NCBI RefSeq assembly: GCF_024171535.1
Contig: NZ_JALJZV010000017.1
Coordinates: forward strand, 24,360 to 88,359
Length of the DNA: 64,000 nt
DNA from: Flavobacterium sp. HSC-61S13
Lineage (GTDB): Bacteria; Bacteroidota; Bacteroidia; Flavobacteriales; Flavobacteriaceae
Direction: 5' to 3'
Part shown: in pieces, positions 35,372 through 42,094 of the stretch
Numbering within the stretch: position 1 is the stretch's first letter
Layout: each line of letters begins with the position of its first letter
Translations under genes and position numbers: made by a program
The notes under the pieces: model-generated
What the model was told of the DNA's origin: nothing
Seen by the model: the letters and a program-made list of their open reading frames with translations, nothing else
Databases searched by the model: none

Positions 35372-36931
35372 ATGGATGGTGTTTCAACGGTAGAAGAGGT
35401 CACTGAGAAGAACCGCCAACTGTTGGCCGATTTGATGTTGGTTTTGTGCAGTTCACATACGTACCAAGGGGTTAAAAGCAGTGGAGCCGTTTATAGAATA
35501 GGTCGGGATTATAAGGTTTACAGCCGTATTTATCCATTGGATTCGGACGTCAAAGACCGTTTCTTTTTACAGCAAATGCAGCGGAAACAAGATCAAAAAT
35601 TGGAGCGATATCCCGACGATATTCCGCGTTTAAGTCCGGGTAAAGAAGTGGATACCTCGTATTTTATTGAAAGCGATTCGGGAGGCTACCACCATCCTCT
35701 AGAAGCGGTTTTCTTAATCGATATGGATGCCCAGGACCAAGTGATATATACCGTTCCCGCCATTTATGTCAAAGCCATGGCGGACGAAGGCGTCTGGAAA
35801 GACGTGATACTTGGACTGCGCATGGGAGGCAACCTCTTGGCGATTGTATTGGGAGTGGCTAGTTTGGGTACGAGTAATGCGTTGCTGTTGGCAGTGGCAG
35901 TGGCTGATATCAGCTTGGCTACCACCGATATTTTGGTGGTGATTGCCGAAGATGAGCTGATGAAAACCCAAGAGGGACAGGAGTTTTTGCGCAATTGGAA
36001 TGCGATACAACCCTTGCTGTTGATGGGTACCTCGGCACCTTTAATGGCGCGTTCGGCAGTGGCATTGGTCAACAACACCTTTAATACCGGTGCCAAACTG
36101 CTGTCTAAAGCTACTACTCCTGCCACCAAAAACTTTTTGAGGGCCAGCCTTTTGAAAATGGTTTTTGAAAAAAATATTGCTAATTTTACTAAAAGCAGCC
36201 TGCAAATCATCGATGACGGTTATGGGGTTTATCAAGCCTCGTTATCGATCATTAAAATACGCGACGCGACGCGTTTGCAACAACAGGGCGTCTTGTTTGT
36301 AAAAGGTGAAATGACGGTGGGTAAAACGACCAAATCCGGAATAGTAGTCCTACACAAAGGGGAGATTCTCGCCAGTGGCGAAGCCAGAGCAGTACGCAAA
36401 AGTTTAAGCGAGTTGTGGAAGGCTAAGGGAGAAAGATTGGCCTATCTATTGGACAATGCCTATAGACGTGTTAGAGCCTTGGAGAAGTGGAAAAGTAAAT
36501 TTGACCTGAAGTTTCACAATCATTTTGATGGGGAATTTAAAATAAAAATTTTCGATAAAATTTTTATTTTGAAAGGTGCTGGTGGACATAATCACGAAGT
36601 TATTGGCTTTACAGTTAAAATTCGAAAATACTTGACCAAACCGGTAGACGACATGCCTTTTGATGCGTTGATTTCGGTACGCTACCGCGTTCAAGGCAGA
36701 TTGGGGCAATGGATAGATAAAGAGGCCAAATCGACAATGTTTCCGATAAATTGGGATATTACTCGAGTAAAACAAGAAATTGCTTTGGTGTATGATGAAA
36801 TGATCAAGGTTAATATTAAACTTAAAAGTGCGAATAATAAATTTCAGTTTCCTGCCCCAAATGGAAAATTCAGGATTCAAATAGAAGTTGATCAATTAGG
36901 AAACATAACTAATGCTTTTCCAATATTATAA
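35372..36931 (+). CDS. Polymorphic toxin with C-terminal EndoU-like RNase module
   Basis: A 519-residue effector. Residues 1-120 have no recognised fold. About 130-250 is strongly hydrophobic with several helices (LLAIVLGVASLGTSNALLLA, LLLMGTSAPLMARSAVAL), possibly a membrane-translocation segment. About 290-370 is a linker with a beta-rich part. From about 378 comes an EndoU-like nuclease tip: HNHFDGE (His382/His384), GGHNHE (His406) and KSTMFPINW (Ser454/Thr455), the order of two His and a Ser/Thr-FP-W block seen in bacterial EndoU toxins. The next gene is its immunity protein. The frame is open upstream to 35315 and looks coding there (NDEERKFYDAL) without a canonical start, so the N-terminus may be truncated. 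No signal peptide or T9SS tail is present and delivery is unknown. Confidence 0.75.
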   Translation: MDGVSTVEEVTEKNRQLLADLMLVLCSSHTYQGVKSSGAVYRIGRDYKVYSRIYPLDSDVKDRFFLQQMQRKQDQKLERYPDDIPRLSPGKEVDTSYFIESDSGGYHHPLEAVFLIDMDAQDQVIYTVPAIYVKAMADEGVWKDVILGLRMGGNLLAIVLGVASLGTSNALLLAVAVADISLATTDILVVIAEDELMKTQEGQEFLRNWNAIQPLLLMGTSAPLMARSAVALVNNTFNTGAKLLSKATTPATKNFLRASLLKMVFEKNIANFTKSSLQIIDDGYGVYQASLSIIKIRDATRLQQQGVLFVKGEMTVGKTTKSGIVVLHKGEILASGEARAVRKSLSELWKAKGERLAYLLDNAYRRVRALEKWKSKFDLKFHNHFDGEFKIKIFDKIFILKGAGGHNHEVIGFTVKIRKYLTKPVDDMPFDALISVRYRVQGRLGQWIDKEAKSTMFPINWDITRVKQEIALVYDEMIKVNIKLKSANNKFQFPAPNGKFRIQIEVDQLGNITNAFPIL

Positions 36932-36947
36932 TTTAAAAGTTAATAAC

Positions 36948-37301
36948 ATGGACTATAAATTTTCGTTAGACCCCTATGGGCAAAAAGATATGACATTTAA
37001 GTTTTACGGAATTGAGATAGACTCACTTACCGATGAAACTTGGGCATTAAACGGTATAAATTGGTGGGGCTGGACTGTGGAAGAAATTCAAAAAATAATT
37101 GATAAGTCAATGAGTTTAGTCGATAATCAAAACTATGAGTATCAGGTAGAAGGCAGTGATTTAATTCTTTATATAAAACGAGAACGAGTTTGTTTTTATG
37201 ATATGCGTAGCGAACAAGAAGAGGCGGATCTCATTTGGTCTTTTGAGCAGTTTATTGATTTTATGGAGCAGTTCAAAGCATTTGTAGCAGAGAACGGTTG
37301 A
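36948..37301 (+). CDS. Immunity protein 1 for the EndoU-like toxin
   Basis: A 117-residue acidic protein starting MDYKFSLDPYGQKD, 16 bp after the toxin stop. It has a conserved pattern shared with the immunity genes at 39391 and 40180: WALNG-x-NWWGWT, EIQKIIDKS, YQVEGSDLILYI, EQEEADLIWSF, and the close FIDFMEQFKAFVAEN. Position after a toxin tip and low pI fit an immunity protein that binds the EndoU module. The overall order (MDY opening, hydrophilic centre, FxxFVxxx close) is loosely like YacL/UPF0231, but this is weak. An upstream in-frame ATG at 36912 lies inside the toxin gene and is less likely. Confidence 0.75.
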   Translation: MDYKFSLDPYGQKDMTFKFYGIEIDSLTDETWALNGINWWGWTVEEIQKIIDKSMSLVDNQNYEYQVEGSDLILYIKRERVCFYDMRSEQEEADLIWSFEQFIDFMEQFKAFVAENG

Positions 37302-37338
37302 GACGAATGATTTGTTGGGATGAATTAATTGTTAGTGG

Positions 37339-37382
37339 ATTTTCCCCATTAAAGCCACAACAGTGGCTTTAATGGGGAAAAT
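37339..37382. repeat. Hairpin element 1 (20-bp perfect stem, loop AACA)
   Basis: ATTTTCCCCATTAAAGCCAC at 37339-37358 pairs perfectly with 37363-37382 around the loop AACA. The same stem with another loop recurs at 39782. It marks the exact left edge of a headless toxin module, whose ATG (37372) lies in the right arm. There is no T run, so it is not a normal terminator. It may be a recombination site, a small mobile element or an mRNA structure. Confidence 0.9.
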
Positions 37383-37743
37383 TCTTTTGGGAGCTATTGG
37401 CGTCACAGTTAAAATTCGAAAATACTTGACCAAACCGGTAGACGATATGCCTTTTGATGCGTTGATTTCGGTACGGTATCGGATTCAAGGCAGATTGGGT
37501 CAATGGATAGATAAAGAGGCCAAATCGATGATGTTTCCTAAAAATTGGGATTTGGAAAGAATTCAACAAGAAGTTGCTTTTGTTTATGAAAATGCTGTAG
37601 CTAAATATAAAGGTCTTGATATTAAAACTTTAGAACGAAATATTCAAAATTACAAAGGGAAATGTACAAGTGATTTTGATATTTTGATACAAGTTGACAG
37701 AAATAAAAATATTTTGGATTCGTATCCATTAATTAAAAAATGA
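37372..37743 (+). CDS. Headless EndoU-like toxin fragment 2
   Basis: About 123 residues. Twelve codons from the hairpin arm (MGKILLGAIG) run into the toxin tip at VTVKIRKYLTKPVDDMPF. It lacks both catalytic-histidine motifs, and KSTMFP has become KSMMFP, so it is almost surely inactive as an enzyme. Its last 45 residues (LERIQQEVAFVYENAVAKYK onward) differ strongly from modules 1, 3 and 4 and are paired with a divergent immunity gene 4 bp downstream. It is best seen as a stored or displaced tip rather than a free protein. Confidence 0.65.
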   Translation: MGKILLGAIGVTVKIRKYLTKPVDDMPFDALISVRYRIQGRLGQWIDKEAKSMMFPKNWDLERIQQEVAFVYENAVAKYKGLDIKTLERNIQNYKGKCTSDFDILIQVDRNKNILDSYPLIKK

Positions 37744-37747
37744 AAAA

Positions 37748-38077
37748 ATGACTTATATATTTAAAAAATATGATTGGGAAGGAATTACAATGTATGAAGT
37801 TAATTCTGAATTTCTGATTTTAGATCTACTAACTGGGTACTATTGGACTTCTATAATTATTGAAGGTATTATTGAAGGTATTGGATCAACTAAAGATACT
37901 TTTAATGATTTTAAATTTCAGACAGAGGGGGATGATTTATACATTTATAGTAATAGTTATGGTGTGCAATTTTTTGATCTAAAGAGTGTCAAAAAAGAAG
38001 TCGATTTAGTATTATCACATGATGTGTTTTTAGGTTTTCTAAATGATTTTAAAGTATTCGTAGTAGAGAACAGTTAG
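37748..38077 (+). CDS. Divergent immunity protein 2
   Basis: A 109-residue acidic protein, a distant member of the same immunity family: TYIFKKYDWEGI at the start, a central FQTEGDDLYIYSNSYGVQFFD that aligns with YQVEGSDLILYI...FYD of the others, and the ending FLGFLNDFKVFVVENS like FIDFMEQFKAFVAEN. Sequence has drifted together with the tip of toxin fragment 2, which suggests matched specificity. Start ATG 4 bp after the toxin fragment. Confidence 0.7.
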   Translation: MTYIFKKYDWEGITMYEVNSEFLILDLLTGYYWTSIIIEGIIEGIGSTKDTFNDFKFQTEGDDLYIYSNSYGVQFFDLKSVKKEVDLVLSHDVFLGFLNDFKVFVVENS

Positions 38078-38204
38078 ATAATGAAAAATTCGCATTCAAA
38101 AAAACGCTTTAAATATTTTTGAAAGCGAAAGAAGGATACGACAAATTATATACGCCCTAAAAAACAAATATTCTTCTAGATTATTTAATCCTAATAAAAG
38201 GGCA

Positions 38205-38537
38205 TTGCAAGATTTGGGCATTATATTGCCCAAATCAAAAAACGGTTTAAGTGTGGATTTTGAAGGTACGCCGTATTTATATCCGGTAGCAGCAAACCAA
38301 AAAAACATCGTGAAAATAAAAATGACGGGGAGTAGAAAGAATGATAATAAATTGGCATACGAGCTTTCAGGAATAAAAAAAGATGGTATGTATACATGGC
38401 ATCATTTAGATGATTATAATCCATTAATTAATACTTGTACGATGCAATTAGTAATAAAAAAAGTTCACAGAGCGGCGGTGCCACATTATGGTAGTGTTGA
38501 ATTATTCAAAAAAATTCTGAAAGTAGAAAAATATTAG
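38205..38537 (+). CDS. Headless WHH-type nuclease toxin module
   Basis: The frame is open from 38085, just after the immunity-2 stop codon, to 38537 and has no ATG. A TTG at 38205 is the first possible start. It reads as the C-terminal part of an effector: IFESERRIRQIIYALKNK, then a nuclease of the HNH/EndoVII superfamily with the WHH signature, TGSRKNDNKLAYELSG, YTWHHLDDYNPLINTCTMQL and VPHYGSVELFKKIL (split here by motif). The two catalytic histidines and the distal His are intact. As a real gene it would lack any delivery domain, so it looks like a transferred cassette. A SUKH immunity gene follows 6 bp later. Confidence 0.65.
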   Translation: MQDLGIILPKSKNGLSVDFEGTPYLYPVAANQKNIVKIKMTGSRKNDNKLAYELSGIKKDGMYTWHHLDDYNPLINTCTMQLVIKKVHRAAVPHYGSVELFKKILKVEKY

Positions 38538-38543
38538 GTAAAC

Positions 38544-38957
38544 ATGAAAGCAATAAAATTTGAAAATGTAGAAAAAGGTATTAATTGGCAAGATATCAAA
38601 GATATTGAAAGTGAAATAGGTGTGATTTTACTAGAAAATTACAAAAGATTAATTTTAAAATTTAACGGAGGATTGACAGAAGACTCGAGCTTCATTGATG
38701 TATTACTAAGTATAAGATATGGTGAGCAGACAGTACAAGATATGGTTAAAATGCATCAAATTTTAGAAAGTAATATCCCCTTCAATTTTCTACCAATTGC
38801 GCTAGACTGGTCTGATAATCCGATCACTATAAACTTAAATATTGGAGAGCACTATGGTGAGATAGTGCAGTTTTATTTTGATACGGAGCAAGAACCAGAA
38901 GTTCTAGCCAAAGCACTTGAAGAACTACTAGGAGTTGAGAATATAGACGAATTGTAG
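38544..38957 (+). CDS. SUKH (SMI1/KNR4) family immunity protein
   Basis: A 137-residue protein with the SUKH-1 pattern: INWQDIKDIESEIGVILLENYKRLILKFNGG, cut here at VILLENYKRLILKFNGG where the family has LP-x-x-Y-x-x-FL-x-x-NGG, then ITINLNIGEHYGEIVQFYFD near the end, as in the family's I-x-x-x-x-x-G-x-I-x-x-x. SUKH proteins are known broad immunity factors for nuclease toxins, including the WHH group, which matches the module just upstream. It lies 6 bp after it. Confidence 0.85.
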   Translation: MKAIKFENVEKGINWQDIKDIESEIGVILLENYKRLILKFNGGLTEDSSFIDVLLSIRYGEQTVQDMVKMHQILESNIPFNFLPIALDWSDNPITINLNIGEHYGEIVQFYFDTEQEPEVLAKALEELLGVENIDEL

Positions 38958-38998
38958 TTTGGAAGTTGCTAATATGCATTAAGTGAAAATTTTGTTTT

Positions 38999-39394
38999 TT
39001 GAGAGCATGTTTTGTCCTCAGAAGAGCTGGTGGACACAATCACGAAGCTATTGGCTTTACAGTTAAAATTCGAAAATACTTGACCAAACCGGTGGACGAT
39101 ATGCCATTTGATGCGTTGATTTCGGTGCGCTACCGCGTTCAAGGTAGGCTTGGTCAATGGATAAATAAAGAGGCTAAATCGACAATGTTTCCGATAAATT
39201 GGGATATTACTCGAGTAAAACAAGAAATCGCTTTGGTCTATGATGAAATGATGAAGTACAAAAGTCAACTTAAAAATGGTATAAGTGATTTTTCATTTCC
39301 ATCTTCCAATGGTGCGTTTGTTATTCAAATAAAAACAGATCAATCGGGAAATATAACTAATGCATTTCCATTAATAAAACAAAGAAAAAGATGA
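38999..39394 (+). CDS. Headless EndoU-like toxin fragment 3
   Basis: About 131 codons from a TTG. The first ten codons are unrelated, and from AGGHNHEAIG onward it is nearly identical to toxin module 1 through KSTMFPINWDITRVKQEIA. It keeps the GGHNH and STMFP motifs but has lost the first His motif (HNHFDGE), so it is incomplete. The final part (YKSQLKNGISDFSF onward) differs from module 1. Its stop codon overlaps the start of immunity gene 3 (ATGA). Homology to module 1 begins abruptly at GCTGGTGGA (39028). Confidence 0.65.
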   Translation: MRACFVLRRAGGHNHEAIGFTVKIRKYLTKPVDDMPFDALISVRYRVQGRLGQWINKEAKSTMFPINWDITRVKQEIALVYDEMMKYKSQLKNGISDFSFPSSNGAFVIQIKTDQSGNITNAFPLIKQRKR

Positions 39395-39744
39395 AATATA
39401 AATTTTCGTTAAATCCGTATGAACAAAAAAATATTCCTATTAAGTATTATGGTCTTAATCTAGATGCATTGGCATCAGATGAATGGGCCTTAAGAGGTAT
39501 GAGTTGGTGGGATTGGACCCCAGAAGAAATACAAAGAATTATCGATAAAGCGAAGTATTTAATAGATGATCAAATTTTCGAGTATCAGGTAGAAGGTAGC
39601 GATTTGATTATATATGTATATATAGATGAAGTTCACTTTTTTGATGCGTATTCCGAACAAGAAGAAGCCGATCTTATTTGGACTTTTGAAAAGTTTATTG
39701 ATTTTATGGAGCAGTTTAAAGCATTCGTAGCAGAGAACAGTTGA
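39391..39744 (+). CDS. Immunity protein 3
   Basis: A 117-residue paralogue of immunity protein 1: KYKFSLNPYEQKNIPIKYYG, WALRGMSWWDWTPEEIQ, YQVEGSDLIIYVYIDEV and the identical ending FIDFMEQFKAFVAEN. It overlaps toxin fragment 3 by 4 bp (ATGA), a sign of translational coupling. It is more similar to immunity 4 than to immunity 1, which suggests that units 3 and 4 arose most recently from each other. Confidence 0.75.
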   Translation: MKYKFSLNPYEQKNIPIKYYGLNLDALASDEWALRGMSWWDWTPEEIQRIIDKAKYLIDDQIFEYQVEGSDLIIYVYIDEVHFFDAYSEQEEADLIWTFEKFIDFMEQFKAFVAENS

Positions 39745-39781
39745 GACGAATGATTTGTTGGTACGAATTAATTGTTAGTGG

Positions 39782-39825
39782 ATTTTCCCCATTAAAGCCA
39801 CTCTTGTGGCTTTAATGGGGAAAAT
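39782..39825. repeat. Hairpin element 2 (same 20-bp stem, loop TCTT)
   Basis: Arms 39782-39801 and 39806-39825 are identical to those of the element at 37339. Only the 4-nt loop differs (TCTT against AACA). It is preceded by the same 38-bp tail after an immunity gene and followed by the same AATTCTTTTGGGAGCTATTGGC into a headless toxin. Confidence 0.9.
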
Positions 39826-40183
39826 TCTTTTGGGAGCTATTGGCTTCACAGTTTAAATTCGAAAATACTTGACCAAACCGTTGGATGATATGCCTTTTGA
39901 TGCGTTGATTTCGGTACGTTATCGGATTCAAGGCAGATTGGGTCAATGGATAGATAAAGAGGCCAAATCGACAATGTTTCCGATAAATTGGGATATTACT
40001 CGAGTAAAACAAGAAATCGCTTTGGTCTATGATGAAATGATCAAGGCAACAATTAAGTTTGAATTTGATAATAATATATTTCGTTTTCTTACTTCTGACG
40101 GTAAGTTTGTTATTCAAGTAGAAGTAAATCAATTAGGAAATATAACTAGTGCGTATCCATTATTAAAATATAAGAAAGTATGA
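39815..40183 (+). pseudogene. Headless EndoU-like toxin fragment 4, nonsense-interrupted
   Basis: Starts in the right arm of hairpin element 2 like fragment 2, but a TAA at 39854-39856 replaces the lysine codon in GFTVKIRK. After the stop the frame stays intact: YLTKPLDDMPFDALISV, KSTMFPINWDITRVKQEIA, with its own final 35 residues. It has neither His motif. It therefore cannot make a working toxin, yet the adjoining immunity gene is intact and starts within its last codons. Confidence 0.8.
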
Positions 40184-40533
40184 AATACAAATTTTCGTTA
40201 AATCCGTATGATCAAAAAAACATTCCTATTAAGTATTATGGTCTTAATCTAGATGCTTTGGCATCCGATGAATGGGCTTTAAACGGTATGAATTGGTGGG
40301 GTTGGACTTCAGCAGAAATACAAAAAATAATCGATAAGTCAAAAGATTTAGTTAAGGATGAAATGTATAAATATCAAGTTGAAGGCAGTGATTTAGTTAT
40401 TTATATTTATAGTGATGAAGTTTATTTTTTTGATGCGTATTCCGAACAAGAAGAGGCGGATCTCATTTGGTCTTTTAAACAGTTTATTGATTTTATGGAG
40501 CAGTTTAAAGCATTTGTAGCAGAGAACAGTTAA
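40180..40533 (+). CDS. Immunity protein 4
   Basis: A 117-residue member of the same family: KYKFSLNPYDQKNIPIKYYG, WALNGMNWWGWTSAEIQ, YQVEGSDLVIYIYSDEV, FIDFMEQFKAFVAENS. It overlaps the dead toxin fragment 4 by 4 bp. It survives as an orphan immunity gene, which could protect the cell against sibling strains carrying the matching tip. It is the last gene of the toxin locus. The following genes are on the other strand. Confidence 0.75.
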   Translation: MKYKFSLNPYDQKNIPIKYYGLNLDALASDEWALNGMNWWGWTSAEIQKIIDKSKDLVKDEMYKYQVEGSDLVIYIYSDEVYFFDAYSEQEEADLIWSFKQFIDFMEQFKAFVAENS

Positions 40534-40578
40534 GCAAACAAAAAGGCACTAAAAACCATTCGCATTCCACTCGACGGT

Positions 40579-40863
40579 TTACCTATTTGACAAAAAAACG
40601 GTTAATAGGGTTAGTCCATTCAACATCAAAGCGGCAAATAGATAGGATGCGATCGATATTCGATTTTTATAAGTCCTGAAAACGATTAAACACGGCATTA
40701 AAAACAACAAAACTACCATGGGTATAAAAAGTTTCTCTGCCCAGTGACTCAATGCGTTATCGTGATACAATTGTTGCAACAGTGTGGCTCGCAAAACCCA
40801 TAATAACAACATGATCAGACTGATATAAAAAATGGTTTTATCAAAAAGGATTGTCTTGTTCAT
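40579..40863 (-). CDS. Small three-helix membrane protein
   Basis: A 94-residue protein with three hydrophobic segments (about 12-27, 45-62 and 72-90), including LIMLLLWVLRATLL and MVVLLFLMPCLIVF. No family recognised. Its start overlaps the stop of the M28 peptidase gene by 4 bp (ATGA-type), so both are translated from one mRNA. It could be a membrane partner of the peptidase, but nothing direct shows this. Confidence 0.65.
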   Translation of the reverse strand: MNKTILFDKTIFYISLIMLLLWVLRATLLQQLYHDNALSHWAEKLFIPMVVLLFLMPCLIVFRTYKNRISIASYLFAALMLNGLTLLTVFLSNR

Positions 40864-41879
40864 GATTGTGGATTAAGCGTAATACGTTCCTTTCTATTGG
40901 CCAACTCCCAAGCTGTAGCAAAGATCAGTTGTACCCGTTTTTTTAATAAGTCATAGTCAATTTTATCTGCGGTGTCGGTAGATTTATGGTAATCTTCATG
41001 GGAACCGTTATAATAGAAAATTGCGGGAATTCCCTTTTTTACAAAATTGTAGTGATCGGATCTAAAATAAATTTGCTCGGGTTCACCAATGACGTTGTAT
41101 TTATAGTCTAAAGTCAGTTGGGCGTATTGGTTGTTGGCATTTTCTGAAACTTCATGCAATTCCTTACTCAAGCGATCAGATCCCACTAGATAAATGTAAT
41201 TTCCTGTTTCAAGATAGGCATCACTACGGCGGCCAATCATATCGATATTCAAATCGGCTATGGTTTTTTCCAACGGATACAAGGGGTTTTCGACATAATA
41301 TTTAGATCCATAGAGTCCAAATTCTTCTCCAGTAAAGTGTAAAAATAATATAGATCGTTTTGGTCCCAATCCCTTTTTTGCAGCTTCTTTAAAAAGTCTC
41401 GCAATTTCCAAAACACCTGCTGTTCCTGAGGCATTGTCGTCAGCACCATAAAAAATCTGTCCGTTTTGGAAACCCATATGATCGTAATGCGCAGAAATTA
41501 CTAAGGTTTCGTCGGGATATTCACTGCCTTTAATATAGGCAACTACATTTTCACTCTCCTTTAACACCGGGCCATAACCTTTGTCCATAAATGAGGCAGG
41601 AACCGTTTGCAAATGGTTTTTTGCCTTTTTCGGTGCTGAAATTTTATAGTTCTGATATTGCTTTACCAGGAAAGCCGCCGCTTTCTTTTGACCGATTTCA
41701 CCAGTTTTTCGTCCTTCAAATTCATTTGACGCAAGCATCATTAGATTTTTACTCAGTGTATCGCGATTGATTTCATTGTAGAAAAACTCAAAATTATGCT
41801 GTTTTTTGTGTTGTGCCTGGGTCGTTCCTATAATCCCTAAAGCAACTACAGCAATCAAAATGTATTTATTAAATTTCAT
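40860..41879 (-). CDS. Exported M28-family metallopeptidase
   Basis: A 339-residue peptidase with a signal peptide (1-22, ending TTQAQ) and the two-zinc M28 site in order: VISAHYDHMG, YGADDNASGTAG, LHFTGEEFGLYGS (catalytic Glu-Glu), NIDMIGR and the last His in FRSDHYNFVKKGIPAIFYY. It probably cleaves amino acids from peptides in the periplasm. The first 80 residues are a short variable prefix typical of Bacteroidota members. It is encoded ahead of a small membrane protein in the same operon. Confidence 0.9.
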   Translation of the reverse strand: MKFNKYILIAVVALGIIGTTQAQHKKQHNFEFFYNEINRDTLSKNLMMLASNEFEGRKTGEIGQKKAAAFLVKQYQNYKISAPKKAKNHLQTVPASFMDKGYGPVLKESENVVAYIKGSEYPDETLVISAHYDHMGFQNGQIFYGADDNASGTAGVLEIARLFKEAAKKGLGPKRSILFLHFTGEEFGLYGSKYYVENPLYPLEKTIADLNIDMIGRRSDAYLETGNYIYLVGSDRLSKELHEVSENANNQYAQLTLDYKYNVIGEPEQIYFRSDHYNFVKKGIPAIFYYNGSHEDYHKSTDTADKIDYDLLKKRVQLIFATAWELANRKERITLNPQS

Positions 41880-42094
41880 AAAGCTATCTTTAATCTTCTA
41901 TTCAAGTGATTGGGCAATCCAAATGTTCTTTCAATTGGTGCCTAAAACCAAAAGGGCTTATTGTAGTCAACTACGATGCTGACTTCCAAAAAATCTATTG
42001 TCGCTGTAAATATAAACAACCTAAATAAAGGATTGTTTCTATTTCATCGAAAATTGTAGTTAATCCTATTATCTTTGTTTTTTAAATTAGTTAT

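Larger units (their letters stand above)
39028..39960 (+). repeat. Segmental duplication of the toxin-immunity-hairpin-toxin unit
   Basis: The order toxin tip (from GGHNH), immunity gene, GAGACGAATGATTTGTTGG tail, hairpin and next headless toxin is present twice: about 36579-37500 and about 39028-39960. Distance from the GGHNH codons to the hairpin is nearly equal (about 752 and 749 bp). The copies differ by point changes and in the variable tip, so the duplication is not very recent. Confidence 0.8.

Noticed and set aside
37339..37382. Ordinary Rho-independent terminator
   Set aside because: The stem is strong but is followed by TCTTTTGGGAG, with no proper T run, and the ATG of the next frame lies in the right arm.
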